A stretch of 24,515 nucleotides of DNA from Candidatus Alcyoniella australis (GCA_030765605.1 JAVCCG010000129.1:1-24515), one strand, 5' to 3'; shown: positions 14,494-22,436, counted from the first letter of the stretch. Made by a program: numbers and translations. Notes: generated from the letters alone by a model not told the origin.

Positions 14494-15522
14494 ATGCGTT
14501 TTCCAACTCTGATCATCCTCCTGCTGGCGATCGTTGCTTTTCCCGCGAGCGTGCTGGGCTATTCAGCGCCCATCGACCTGCCCGGCGCCCCCAGCGCGGC
14601 CGATCCGCACGTGCTGTATCACGAGGGCACGTACTACCTATATCCGACCACGGGTTTCGAGTCCGACCGCCTCGAATGCTGGAGCTCGACCGACCTTGAG
14701 CACTGGGACTATCGTGGCGTGATCTGGGGCCCGGTGCCCGCGGGTTGGTGGAACGATGGCAAGATATGGGCCCCGCATGTGGAGCGCGACCCGCTCAGCG
14801 GCCGCTTCTACCTTTACTACACGGCCAACGAGAAGATCGGCATGGCGGTCTCGGACTCGCCGATAGGGCCGTTCTTTGACGTGTTCGACCATCCGTTTAT
14901 CGGCGACGGCTACGGCGGATGCGAATTCAACGCCATTGACGCCTTTATCTGGCGCGAGCCGGACGGCAGGCTGTTCATCTACTACGTGGGGTACGAGCCC
15001 TGGGCCACGATCCGCGTCTCGTCGATGCCCGACTACGAACACGTGGACCCGTGGTGGATCGTGCTCACACGGCCGCTGCCGCTGTCGTGGGAGGGGTTCA
15101 TCAACGAAGGCCCCTGGATGTTCAAGCGCGGCAACACCTACTACCTGATGTACTCGGGCAACGGCGGAAATCTGCCGTGGTACGCCATCGGCTTTGCCGT
15201 GGGTTCCGACCCGCTGGGCCCTTTTAAGAAGTACGTTTACAATCCGATTCTATCGACCGACGTGGACCGCAATTTTTTTGCCCCAGGTCACCACAGCCTG
15301 GCGCGCACACCCGAAGACCCCAACCAATACCTGATCTTCTACCACACGAAAGACAGCCCGCTTCCCGGCTGGGAGCGCAGCGTGCGCATCGACCGCCTGC
15401 AGTTCTCCCACGGCATACCCTACGTGGATCCCGACGATGACGACGACGATCCCGCACCCGAACCCCCGCCAGTGGACGACGATTCGGATGATGATGATGA
15501 TCTGGAGTGGTGCGGGAACTAG
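14494..15522 (+). CDS. Secreted GH43-like glycoside hydrolase with Asp-rich tail ending in Cys
   Basis: The 342-residue protein has a signal peptide (about 1-22) and a five-bladed GH43-type propeller. Likely catalytic residues are Asp37 (SAADPHV, general base), Asp149 (NAIDAFIW, pKa modulator) and Glu205 (INEGPWMFK, general acid). The repeated pattern of YYLY, YLYYT, IYYVGYE and YYLMYSG matches GH43 blades. Members cleave alpha-arabinosides, beta-xylosides and related plant or algal glycans; the substrate here is not determinable. After the domain come Asp runs (314-319, 328-330, 332-336) around a Pro-rich spacer and a tail LEWCGN with Cys340. A TATAAT promoter lies upstream. It is convergent with the AT-rich island. 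Confidence 0.85.
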   Translation: MRFPTLIILLLAIVAFPASVLGYSAPIDLPGAPSAADPHVLYHEGTYYLYPTTGFESDRLECWSSTDLEHWDYRGVIWGPVPAGWWNDGKIWAPHVERDPLSGRFYLYYTANEKIGMAVSDSPIGPFFDVFDHPFIGDGYGGCEFNAIDAFIWREPDGRLFIYYVGYEPWATIRVSSMPDYEHVDPWWIVLTRPLPLSWEGFINEGPWMFKRGNTYYLMYSGNGGNLPWYAIGFAVGSDPLGPFKKYVYNPILSTDVDRNFFAPGHHSLARTPEDPNQYLIFYHTKDSPLPGWERSVRIDRLQFSHGIPYVDPDDDDDDPAPEPPPVDDDSDDDDDLEWCGN

Positions 15523-16217
15523 AAGTTGCTAATTTGCTTATAGTATTCAGGTAGATGCAAACGAAGACGGTTTAAAAAACTCCAACATTGCGCTGCCGCC
15601 TTTCTCCGTGGGTATTTTAGGTTGTACTGCTCATAGGTTTTATTATATTCGGAGCAGAGTATTTTAACGAGATCATCATCCGAACGTTGTTTTTGCTGGT
15701 TATTACCCGGGAATATTGATTTTATTGGCCAGAGACATAGTTGAGCGAATAGAAAAGCTTCATCGTTCGCATTTATCACATCTTTTGGGCTCCGTTCGAA
15801 ATTTGGTATTTCAAGAAGGTCTTTATGTAGAAGTAAATGTGCAACTTCAACTGCTAGATAGAACCATTTTGACTCAGGTTTGATTTTTTCATGATTGCTG
15901 ATCCATATTCGTATAAACTCTGTTCCTTCTTCGTCCAGTTCGACGAGGTCGATAATACTTCTGAATCTTTTAGCGTAGTCTGGTGTCTCGATGTATTTTA
16001 TTTGTAGCCAACCCTTTGCACCTCGTATAAATGGAACTTCCTGGAAGAAAAGGCCATCATTTCGTATCCCGCCATGGTTTATACCCAGGGCCTCTTGGGC
16101 GATCACGTTCAGATGAACCGGAAGCAAAGTATTTCGGAGGAAGAATTCATTCAATGTTTGTGACTGGGGCCTTGCGTTGTAAATTCTTCGATACATACTA
16201 GTCTCTAGTCTATACAT
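15519..16217 (-). CDS. ImmA/IrrE-like protein with degenerate zinc site
   Basis: The protein has 232 residues. LLPVHLNVIAQEALGI (31-46) fits the N-terminal helix pattern of ImmA/IrrE (COG2856) peptidases. WFYLAVEVAHLLLHKD (118-133) aligns with their active helix FTLAHELGHLLLH, and NDEAFLFAQLCLWP (151-164) with the ANxFAxxLLMP segment that carries the third ligand. The first His of HExxH is Val123; Glu124 and His127 remain. Active relatives cleave phage or ICE repressors; this one may be a non-catalytic sensor or regulator. It overlaps the preceding small membrane-protein gene by 8 bp. Met8 is an alternative start. It belongs to the AT-rich island. Family assignment is by motif reading only. 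Confidence 0.6.
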   Translation of the reverse strand: MYRLETSMYRRIYNARPQSQTLNEFFLRNTLLPVHLNVIAQEALGINHGGIRNDGLFFQEVPFIRGAKGWLQIKYIETPDYAKRFRSIIDLVELDEEGTEFIRIWISNHEKIKPESKWFYLAVEVAHLLLHKDLLEIPNFERSPKDVINANDEAFLFAQLCLWPIKSIFPGNNQQKQRSDDDLVKILCSEYNKTYEQYNLKYPRRKAAAQCWSFLNRLRLHLPEYYKQISNF

Positions 16218-16500
16218 CGTCCTTGTTATCCTCTTTCTTTTTAGTGCTCCTTACTTTTTTCAAGACGTTCTTTTTATTCTCTTTCATTTCTGTATATAAA
16301 AATTGAATCATTTCATCATCTACATCCCCATCCCCGTATACATTTAAAAAGTTTTTGCTATTGTCAAATAATGTATAAGTATTACGAACATCTTTTTTGG
16401 AACTAGTTTTTCTATAAAAAATATCAATAATAAGGCCACCAATTGCCACAATAAATAATCCTACTGTTGCTATTGCGGCGATGGCTTGCCAGTCCTGCAC
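16210..16500 (-). CDS. Small single-pass membrane protein of the AT-rich island
   Basis: The 96-residue protein starts with GTG, with AGGAG 5 nt upstream. One N-terminal transmembrane helix (about 6-29, IAAIATVGLFIVAIGG) is followed by a mixed soluble segment and a strongly Lys-rich tail (MKENKKNVLKKVRSTKKKE) that should face the cytoplasm. I do not recognise a family. Its gene overlaps the ImmA-like gene by 8 bp, so the two are translated together and may interact, for example as a membrane partner of the degenerate peptidase; this is inference. Confidence 0.65.
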   Translation of the reverse strand: MQDWQAIAAIATVGLFIVAIGGLIIDIFYRKTSSKKDVRNTYTLFDNSKNFLNVYGDGDVDDEMIQFLYTEMKENKKNVLKKVRSTKKKEDNKDDV

Positions 16501-16572
16501 AAGATCTCCTAAATTGTTATACGAAGAAATCGGAAATAAATAAAAATATTGACATCCAACTAATATATAGAA

Positions 16573-16764
16573 TTATTTGCACCCTTTTTTCTTTTTTATT
16601 GTAGTCATTTTGTCTTTTTTGACAATCATGTTTGCTAATTGTTCATTGCCTTGTTCTAGCTGCTCTAATAGAAAAGCTGCTGCTTGAGAATCAAATGATT
16701 CCATTCCCAATGCAGCGGATTTCTTTTTTGTTAGTTCAGTGATTGGGCTAAGCTTTTTTGCCAT
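16573..16764 (-). CDS. Small Lys-rich hypothetical protein
   Basis: This is a 63-residue open frame in the AT-rich island: MAKKLSPITELTKKKS, then a predicted helix rich in Gln/Glu/Leu (AAAFLLEQLEQGNEQLANMI), then a basic tail ending KKKKGCK. No Shine-Dalgarno is seen. A TTGACT-N17-TATTTA promoter would start transcription within a few bases of the ATG, so the message may be leaderless. The pattern of a helix plus basic tail is protein-like, but no family is recognised. Confidence 0.45.
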   Translation of the reverse strand: MAKKLSPITELTKKKSAALGMESFDSQAAAFLLEQLEQGNEQLANMIVKKDKMTTIKKKKGCK

Positions 16765-16772
16765 AATAGTGA

Positions 16773-16801
16773 TAAATAATATAAGTATGCCAAAAAGTCA
16801 A
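16773..16801 (-). promoter_or_regulatory. Candidate promoter of the AT-rich island
   Basis: On the minus strand TTGACT (16796-16801) is followed after 17 bp by TATTTA (16773-16778), a 3-of-6 match to the -10 consensus. It also reads CTTGACTTTTT, the same 11 bases as the -35 region before the barrel gene (5425-5435). AT-richness makes chance matches likely. Confidence 0.3.
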
Positions 16802-16840
16802 GGATATTTATAATCTCAGTTTTCTTTTTGATAAATAATG

Positions 16841-18211
16841 TCAGAAATTGTATTTAGCCCGTAGGACCAGCATGTCGTTCTTGTCGAACTCGCCGAAGCG
16901 TGTGTCTTCCTCGCCGCCCATGATGTATGCCGAGAGTTGCAGGGCGAAGTCGTCGGTGAACAGGTAGTCCACGCCGGGGTGCAGCAGCCAATCGCCGTGG
17001 GCGAAGTTGTAAAACCCGGAAACGCTGAACGCCAGCATATCCTCTAAAAACGCCTGTTCTACGTTGAGGATCGTGCCGGACTCCATTTCGGCGTCGAACA
17101 ATCTGGGTTCGTAATCGAGGATCTGCAAGTGGAAATACTGGGCCACCACGCGGCCGCTCTCCCACATGTAGTCGGCGGCCACAATGCCGTCCACCGTGGC
17201 CTTGCGCGTGCGGTAGTCCTTGCCCACGAAGTTCAGAAAAGCCCAGGCTGTTTCGTAATTAAGATCGGCATTGTCTACGTCCACCGGAAGCTCGTAGAGG
17301 TACCACTTGGGCGTGGTGAAAGAGCCCTCGAAGCGCAGGCCCACGCCGCCGACTCCGGTTGAGACCGACAGTCCGTAGACGTTGACCCGCTGGTACACGC
17401 GCTGGAGTTGCAGGAAGTCGCCGGAGAGCAGCTTCGAGGCGTAGGTGTCGATGCGGTAGGTGGGGAAGTCGTCGAACCCGTCAAAGGCCACGGCGTAGAT
17501 GTCCCAGCCGCGCAGGCTCAGGCCTAGGCGCGCGGCGACCTCGGAGTTATTCAGCGTGGGCTCGGGCCGTTTCTCGGGCAGCTCCTCAATGTAGAAGTCG
17601 AAGTCCGTGGCCAGCGTGTTGATGATGCGCAGTTGGTGAGGGACCCAGATGCTCTGATCGGGGTCCGAGGGGATGCGGTCGGGCTCGAACAGCGGAATCC
17701 AGACCACCTCGAGCCGCGCGGGCCCGAGGAACAAATCGCCCTCAAGCATCCAGACGCCGATCTTGCGTTCGGACTTGTCGTAGGTGAAGAACGAACTCAG
17801 ATCGTCGGGATTGACCACGTCGATCGGGTTGTACTCGTAGGCGTCGCCCCATTGATAGATGCGGCGTCCGGCGGCCACGGCAAAGTACTTACTGAGGTAC
17901 ATGCCGTAGGCCTCGCGCAGCCGGACATCGGTCTGCTCGCCCTGCTGGGCGTCGATCGGCTGATCCAGCACGTCGTAGCGCAGATCCACGTCGGCGAACA
18001 TCCGCGCTTTACCACCAGAGCCGCGGGCGTTGAGGCTCAGGTCGAGCCAGGCCAGGGCCGAGTGCATGGCGGCCTGCTTGGCCCGCCCCAGTTTTTGCGC
18101 CAGCAGGCGGCCGTCGGCCAGCAGGAAGCCGTAGAGCTGCACGTCGGCGGCCAGCGCCGCAACGGGGAGCAGCAGACAAACGATCAGCACCAGTGCAATC
18201 GAACGCCGCAT
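16841..18211 (-). CDS. DUF1302-like outer-membrane beta-barrel
   Basis: The 456-residue protein has a signal peptide (about 1-21, ALA-A) and alternating beta-strands throughout, ending LVLRAKYNF with the C-terminal Phe typical of BAM substrates. GRRIYQWGDAYEYNPIDVVN (115-134) matches the WG...NP(x)D region of DUF1302 porin-like proteins. It starts 39 nt after the LolA-like gene, with AAAGGA upstream of the ATG, and is the last gene of the marR-RND operon. In comparable clusters such a barrel accompanies an HAE3 RND exporter and a LolA-like protein, suggesting passage of a hydrophobic substrate to or from the outer membrane. The substrate is unknown. Its 3' end marks the border of the AT-rich island. 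Confidence 0.75.
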   Translation of the reverse strand: MRRSIALVLIVCLLLPVAALAADVQLYGFLLADGRLLAQKLGRAKQAAMHSALAWLDLSLNARGSGGKARMFADVDLRYDVLDQPIDAQQGEQTDVRLREAYGMYLSKYFAVAAGRRIYQWGDAYEYNPIDVVNPDDLSSFFTYDKSERKIGVWMLEGDLFLGPARLEVVWIPLFEPDRIPSDPDQSIWVPHQLRIINTLATDFDFYIEELPEKRPEPTLNNSEVAARLGLSLRGWDIYAVAFDGFDDFPTYRIDTYASKLLSGDFLQLQRVYQRVNVYGLSVSTGVGGVGLRFEGSFTTPKWYLYELPVDVDNADLNYETAWAFLNFVGKDYRTRKATVDGIVAADYMWESGRVVAQYFHLQILDYEPRLFDAEMESGTILNVEQAFLEDMLAFSVSGFYNFAHGDWLLHPGVDYLFTDDFALQLSAYIMGGEEDTRFGEFDKNDMLVLRAKYNF

Positions 18212-18250
18212 CTAATCAATCCTTTACGTTCGGCGCGGGCCGGAATCGAA

Positions 18251-19021
18251 TCAGGGGTTTTCGAGCTGCTGCAAAGTGAACAGCTCGGGTTTGAGCCCCT
18301 GGTTGTGCTTGATCTCGAGGATCGTCAAGGTGGTGTTCGAGCCCTGCTGCACGTTCTCGATCTTGAGCACCATCACGGTCCAGAAGCCGTTGATCTGCTC
18401 GATGCGCTGGGCAGTGCCCTCTTTAATAAGCTGGCCGTTGGCATCGTACATCTTGAGGCGCAGCGGCACGTATTGGTCTTTCCAAACCCAGGTCTCGATC
18501 CTGCTGTACTCGATCTCTTTATCTTTGGGCACCGAGCTTAAGATCCAGCAATCCTTGCCGTCGATTACGGCCGAGCCCTTGAGCTCGTGGGTCTGGTCGG
18601 CGGCGTCGTGGTCGGACATGTCGTAGTAGCTCAGGTCCGAGTTCATGAACGAGTCGTTCTGGTTGGACGATTCGATGCGCACGGTCTTTTTCTGGCGCGC
18701 CATGTACATCCAGCGGTCGTCGTCGCCGTCCTTGTGCTGCAACGAGAGGAAGCCGTAGTTTTTGTACTTGGCAGGCTCGACAAAGCGCATCAGCTGCATG
18801 TTGCCCGCATCGTCGTAGAGCTTGTTTATCTGCAGCGTGCGCTCTTTGGTCTTGCCGTTGCTGGTGACGATCGTCATTTTCATCGTCTCGACCTTGTCCA
18901 GACCCTCGTCGCGCTCCATGGTTTTCTTGGCGACTTCGTCCGCGCTGAGATCCGCGGCCATTGCGGCCACGGCGAGTCCCAGTATCAGGGCGAAGATTGA
19001 CGCAAAAGCTATCTTTCTCAC
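18251..19021 (-). CDS. LolA-like outer-membrane lipoprotein-sorting protein
   Basis: The 256-residue protein has a signal peptide (1-22, AMA-A) and a LolA/LppX-like fold typical of COG2834 proteins that sit beside RND exporters. The pattern ADEVAKKTMERDEG, DDDRWMYMARQKKTVRI and MNSDLSYYDMSDHD is characteristic, with later strands KDCWILSSVPKD and RIETWVWKDQYVPLRL. Such proteins carry lipids or lipoproteins through the periplasm in a hydrophobic cavity. The start is GTG, with GGGAG 9 nt upstream; it overlaps the RND stop by 4 bp (GTGA), so the two proteins are translationally coupled. The likely role is as periplasmic shuttle between the RND protein and the outer-membrane barrel, which is inference from context. 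Confidence 0.85.
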   Translation of the reverse strand: MRKIAFASIFALILGLAVAAMAADLSADEVAKKTMERDEGLDKVETMKMTIVTSNGKTKERTLQINKLYDDAGNMQLMRFVEPAKYKNYGFLSLQHKDGDDDRWMYMARQKKTVRIESSNQNDSFMNSDLSYYDMSDHDAADQTHELKGSAVIDGKDCWILSSVPKDKEIEYSRIETWVWKDQYVPLRLKMYDANGQLIKEGTAQRIEQINGFWTVMVLKIENVQQGSNTTLTILEIKHNQGLKPELFTLQQLENP

Positions 19022-21840
19022 TTGGTGGTACTCCCTGTGTGAGGTTGTTTCTTAACGAAGCGCGGCACAAACAGGCCGAACAGCGCCGGGTAGCAGATCA
19101 GCGTTGTGCTCGCGGCAACCAACATGCTCAGGGCGGTGAGGATGCCCATGCGCATCATCGGGTTGAACTGGCTGAAGATCAACACCAGCCAGCCCAGGAT
19201 CAGCGATACTGCGTTGATCGCAATCGCCGCTCCCGCGGTCTGGGCGGTGAGCTGCATCGCCTCGACCGGCGAATGGCCTGCGGCGACCTCGAGCCGGAAG
19301 CGGTTGAGGTAGTGGATCGCGTAGTCCACGCCCATGCCTATCGCTCCCACCGAGACCAACGCGGTGCCGATCTCGAGCGGAATGCGATGTATCGGCAGGC
19401 CGTGGGTGTAGAGCATCGCGGTCAGCCCCATCAGCGCGAAGTTCATGCCGATCGTCACTACCACCGGCACAATGGCGTACAGTCCGCCCAGTGCCGAGCG
19501 GAAGATGATCATGCACAGAATGAACACCACCACCAGGCAGACGACCAGCGAGGTGATCTGGCCGGTGACGATCATCCGGTCGGCCTCGGCCTGCAAAAAG
19601 TGCGGGCCGGAGATGATCAGCGAGCCGTGGCGGCCCGAGTCGGTGATGTTCGGGTTGTAGATGTTGTGGATTTTGTCCCACAACCCGGGCTCGGGCGGGC
19701 CTGGCCTGGCCCAGTCCAGCTCGCCCTGGATCTCGCGGTCGTAGTAGTCGAACAGCGCGTCGCGCAGCGACCAGAACTTGCGCGTGCTGCCTTCCTTGAA
19801 CTGCATCGCCACGCGGATCGCCGCGTAATCCTCTACGTCCAGGGTGCCTTCGAGTTGCTCGTCGCCAATGGTGAAGTAGTAGTCGAGCACCTGGTCTTCG
19901 GTCTCGGGAACCCGGTAGAACTGCGGGTCCCCGCCGTTGGTCACCTGGTGGAAGCGTTTGAGGTAGGACAGCGCGCTGATCGACTTGCCCGGCTCGGGAT
20001 AGGTCTGCGGGTCCTGCTCGTGCAAGGCAGTGACATAATCGATCATCCCCTGCACCGCGGCCAGGCTCTGCGGATCGCTGAAGGCGTCGGGCTCGGCCTC
20101 GAACACCAGGTCGATGACCGAGGTGCCGCCGAACGAGGCGTTCAGTCGTTGGTCGGACTGGATGATCTCGCTGCTGCTTTTAAAGAAGGTGACGAAGTTG
20201 CTGTCGCTGTAGATGCCCCTCATCAGGAAGATCGTCACCGGCAGCCCCGCGACCATGGCGATCAGCACGGCTTTGCGGTGGTTGTAGAAGAACATGCTGA
20301 AGCTCGCCACGTTGCGCCCCAGCCAGCCACCGTCTTTGCCGCCCAGCCGCCGGGCCTTGACCGGCAACAGCACCAGCAGCGCAGGGATCGTGGCGATCGA
20401 GACGATCAGCGCCACGGCCACGCCCAGCGAGAGCATCAGGCCGAAGTCGCGGATCAGCACCACCTTGCTCGTGGCGTTGGCTAAAAAGCCGACCACGGTG
20501 GTCACGCCGGTCATTACCACCGCCAGGCCGACCTCCTGGAGGGTCTTGGCCACCGCCTCGTTCTGCGGTACGCCCTCGGCCACCAGCTCGTATATGTAGT
20601 GGATCATGTGGATCGTATAGGCCGTGCCGATCGCCATCAGTACAACGGGGATCGAGCTGGTGATCATCGTCATCGGCTTGCCCACCAGCGCCATGAACCC
20701 TACGGTCCAGATCACGGAGATGATGACCGTCAGCATCGGCAGGGCCACTCCGCCCAGGCGGCGGAACGAGACCAGCAGCGTCGCCAAAATCACCAGCAGC
20801 ACCAGCGGAATCATCGTGCGCAGGTCGCGCTGCATGTACTCGCCGAGCATGATCGTGATCACCGGCGATCCGGCGACCTCGACCTCGATCCCCTCGGGGA
20901 CTTCCTGCTGCACTATCGCCCGCGCCTGTCTGTAGATCTCCTCTTTTTGCTCGATCTCCATGCCCGCGGGCAGCTTGATCATGATTCCGGTCGAGAGCTT
21001 GTCGTAGCTGGCCATGGTGCCGGCGAAGGTCTCCCAATCGAACAGGTCGAGCTCGAGCTGTTTGACGATCTGTAGCTGCTCCTGTTCGTCCGCGGGCCAC
21101 GAGGGGAGCAGGTCGCTGACCGAGACCACCACCTCCTCGGAGCCGTCCTCGAGCAGCTCGGTGCTGCCGCGTACGGTTTTAACCGTGGGGATCGCCAGTA
21201 CGTCTTCCATCAACACGCTGCGCGCGCAGATGTCGTCCTCGATTTGGGCTTCGGTGCAGCCTGCGCAGTTGCGCTCGATCAGCTTGGGAACGAACTGCCT
21301 CTGGGCGCTGAAGCACAGGCCTTCGCCGCGATTCTCGACGCTGCACTGGGTGGGCTCGTTGACCAGCAGTGTCCGCAGGTCGTCGTGATCGGCCAGCCGC
21401 ATGCAGCTTTGGTTGTCCCAAGCCGATTGGTCGCACTCGGGTAGGGAACTGCGCAGATCTGCCAGGTCGGAGCGGCTATCGGGCCAGATGAACCAACCGG
21501 GGCGGTGGCTGTCGAACTCGTCGCCGATGCGGTCGACGAAACGCAGTTGCTCGAGCTTTTCACAGATGCGGTCCAGCGCCTCGATCACCCGCGGCTGAAA
21601 GATCGTCTGGTCTTGGCCCTCGGGCGTGTAGAGGCCGAAGATCATGATCGTGTCCGAGCCGAACTGTTTGGTCAGCACGCTGTAATACGACTTGGCCGGA
21701 TTATCGCTGGGTAAGAATTCCTTGATCTCGTTGCTGATCCTGATTTTCGGGATCTGCAAGGCGAAAAAGATCGTGACGATCAAAGTGGCGACCAGTATCA
21801 ACTTCGGATTGTTCAGGACGAACTTGCTCCAAAGGCGCAT
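19018..21840 (-). CDS. RND superfamily exporter, HAE3/MmpL-like
   Basis: This 940-residue inner-membrane transporter has the two-fold RND architecture. TM1 (12-30) is followed by a large periplasmic domain (to ~343), TM2-6 with GTAYTIHMIHYIYE (405-418), a second periplasmic domain from ~550, and a second helix block with GVDYAIHYLNRFR near 836. The GxxYxIHxxxxxx pattern is diagnostic of the HAE3 branch, which includes hopanoid and lipid exporters such as HpnN. Eight Cys between 93 and 205 (93, 136, 146, 166, 176, 192, 195, 205) form an unusual Cys-rich stretch that could make disulfides. The ATG overlaps the marR stop by 1 bp (TAATG), and the stop overlaps the LolA-like GTG. Proton-driven export of a hydrophobic compound is likely. 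Confidence 0.9.
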   Translation of the reverse strand: MRLWSKFVLNNPKLILVATLIVTIFFALQIPKIRISNEIKEFLPSDNPAKSYYSVLTKQFGSDTIMIFGLYTPEGQDQTIFQPRVIEALDRICEKLEQLRFVDRIGDEFDSHRPGWFIWPDSRSDLADLRSSLPECDQSAWDNQSCMRLADHDDLRTLLVNEPTQCSVENRGEGLCFSAQRQFVPKLIERNCAGCTEAQIEDDICARSVLMEDVLAIPTVKTVRGSTELLEDGSEEVVVSVSDLLPSWPADEQEQLQIVKQLELDLFDWETFAGTMASYDKLSTGIMIKLPAGMEIEQKEEIYRQARAIVQQEVPEGIEVEVAGSPVITIMLGEYMQRDLRTMIPLVLLVILATLLVSFRRLGGVALPMLTVIISVIWTVGFMALVGKPMTMITSSIPVVLMAIGTAYTIHMIHYIYELVAEGVPQNEAVAKTLQEVGLAVVMTGVTTVVGFLANATSKVVLIRDFGLMLSLGVAVALIVSIATIPALLVLLPVKARRLGGKDGGWLGRNVASFSMFFYNHRKAVLIAMVAGLPVTIFLMRGIYSDSNFVTFFKSSSEIIQSDQRLNASFGGTSVIDLVFEAEPDAFSDPQSLAAVQGMIDYVTALHEQDPQTYPEPGKSISALSYLKRFHQVTNGGDPQFYRVPETEDQVLDYYFTIGDEQLEGTLDVEDYAAIRVAMQFKEGSTRKFWSLRDALFDYYDREIQGELDWARPGPPEPGLWDKIHNIYNPNITDSGRHGSLIISGPHFLQAEADRMIVTGQITSLVVCLVVVFILCMIIFRSALGGLYAIVPVVVTIGMNFALMGLTAMLYTHGLPIHRIPLEIGTALVSVGAIGMGVDYAIHYLNRFRLEVAAGHSPVEAMQLTAQTAGAAIAINAVSLILGWLVLIFSQFNPMMRMGILTALSMLVAASTTLICYPALFGLFVPRFVKKQPHTGSTTK

Positions 21841-22304
21841 TATTTGTTGTTCCTTCCATTGTCGATGGCTTGCAGTTCGCGTTCCATTCCCTGCGCGATC
21901 GCCTCGAGATGTTCCAGAAGTTGTCCGAGCTGTGCGGGGTTAAGGTGTTTGATCACCTGCTCGGTAAATTTCCGCCGGTAGGCCGTGATTTCGCGAAACA
22001 GGCGCTTACCGGCCCGCGATAGCTGTACGCGCACCACGCGCCGATCCTCGGGATCGGGACGGCGCTCGACGAACCCGCGCTCGATCAGCCGGTCGATGAT
22101 CCCGGTCAGGGTGCTCGGAGCCAGGCGCAGACCGTCGGCCAAACAGCTCATGGTTTGCATCCCCTGTTCGCCCAGCGCGCTGAGGGTGATCACCTGCTGC
22201 GAGGGCATGCGCGAGATCCTGCCGTGCAGCACCTGCGCCTCAAGGTAGCGGTCGATCATCCGCTGCAGCAGATCTTGGATTTTCCGAATCTCCGGGTCGT
22301 CCAT
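21840..22304 (-). CDS. MarR-family transcriptional regulator
   Basis: The protein is 154 residues. The winged helix-turn-helix spans about 55-105: MSCLADGLRLAPSTLTGIID (recognition helix) followed by the wing RPDPEDRRVVRVQL, where the DxRxxxxxLT-like signature is seen as DRRVVRVQLSRAG. Helices at both ends would form the dimer interface. It is the first gene of the operon and overlaps the RND gene by 1 bp, so it probably controls export in response to a ligand. A palindrome lies between the -35 and -10 of its promoter, a standard arrangement for autorepression. The ligand cannot be inferred. Confidence 0.92.
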   Translation of the reverse strand: MDDPEIRKIQDLLQRMIDRYLEAQVLHGRISRMPSQQVITLSALGEQGMQTMSCLADGLRLAPSTLTGIIDRLIERGFVERRPDPEDRRVVRVQLSRAGKRLFREITAYRRKFTEQVIKHLNPAQLGQLLEHLEAIAQGMERELQAIDNGRNNK

Positions 22305-22352
22305 GTTATTTCGATCTCTGAATATTTCAAGATTCGAAGCTTATGACGCAGC

Positions 22353-22381
22353 ATGTTAATGATTCACATCATACGCGTCAA
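22353..22381 (-). promoter_or_regulatory. Promoter with embedded operator for marR-RND operon
   Basis: On the minus strand TTGACG (22376-22381) and TAACAT (22353-22358) are separated by exactly 17 bp. The spacer contains the inverted repeat ATGAT-GTGA-ATCAT (22359-22372), a plausible MarR binding site that would block RNA polymerase. Transcription would begin near 22346, about 42 nt before the marR ATG. Confidence 0.6.
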
Positions 22382-22417
22382 CTTAAATAATCGTGCAAAC
22401 TACGCCGGTAAACGGGT

Positions 22418-22436
22418 TGCGGCCTCGGCGGCCGCA
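22418..22436. repeat. GC-rich hairpin in the marR/metalloprotease gap
   Basis: TGCGGCC (22418-22424) pairs with GGCCGCA (22430-22436) around a 5-nt loop. No T-run follows on either side. The divergent intergenic stretch 22305-22619 otherwise holds the two promoters described and a weaker AAAACCG/CGGTTTT inverted pair near 22482-22506; no gene is seen. Confidence 0.55.

Larger units (their letters stand above)
15523..16840. other. AT-rich island, probably acquired
   Basis: Base composition changes abruptly just after the GH43-like stop codon and returns at the 3' end of the DUF1302-like gene. Inside, the sequence is visibly AT-rich, with Lys/Asn/Ile-rich proteins and A/T-ending codons, in contrast to the GC-rich neighbours. 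It contains three minus-strand genes and no integrase, transposase or tRNA. An 11-bp direct repeat TGATAAATAAT (16770-16780 and 16829-16839) sits at its right side. The island occupies the junction between two convergent chromosomal genes, a position where insertion damages neither. Confidence 0.75.

Noticed and set aside
18961-20484. 507-codon plus-strand frame opposite the RND exporter
   Set aside because: The product is Gln/Arg/Asp/His-rich with no recognisable fold. The minus-strand RND frame is unequivocal.
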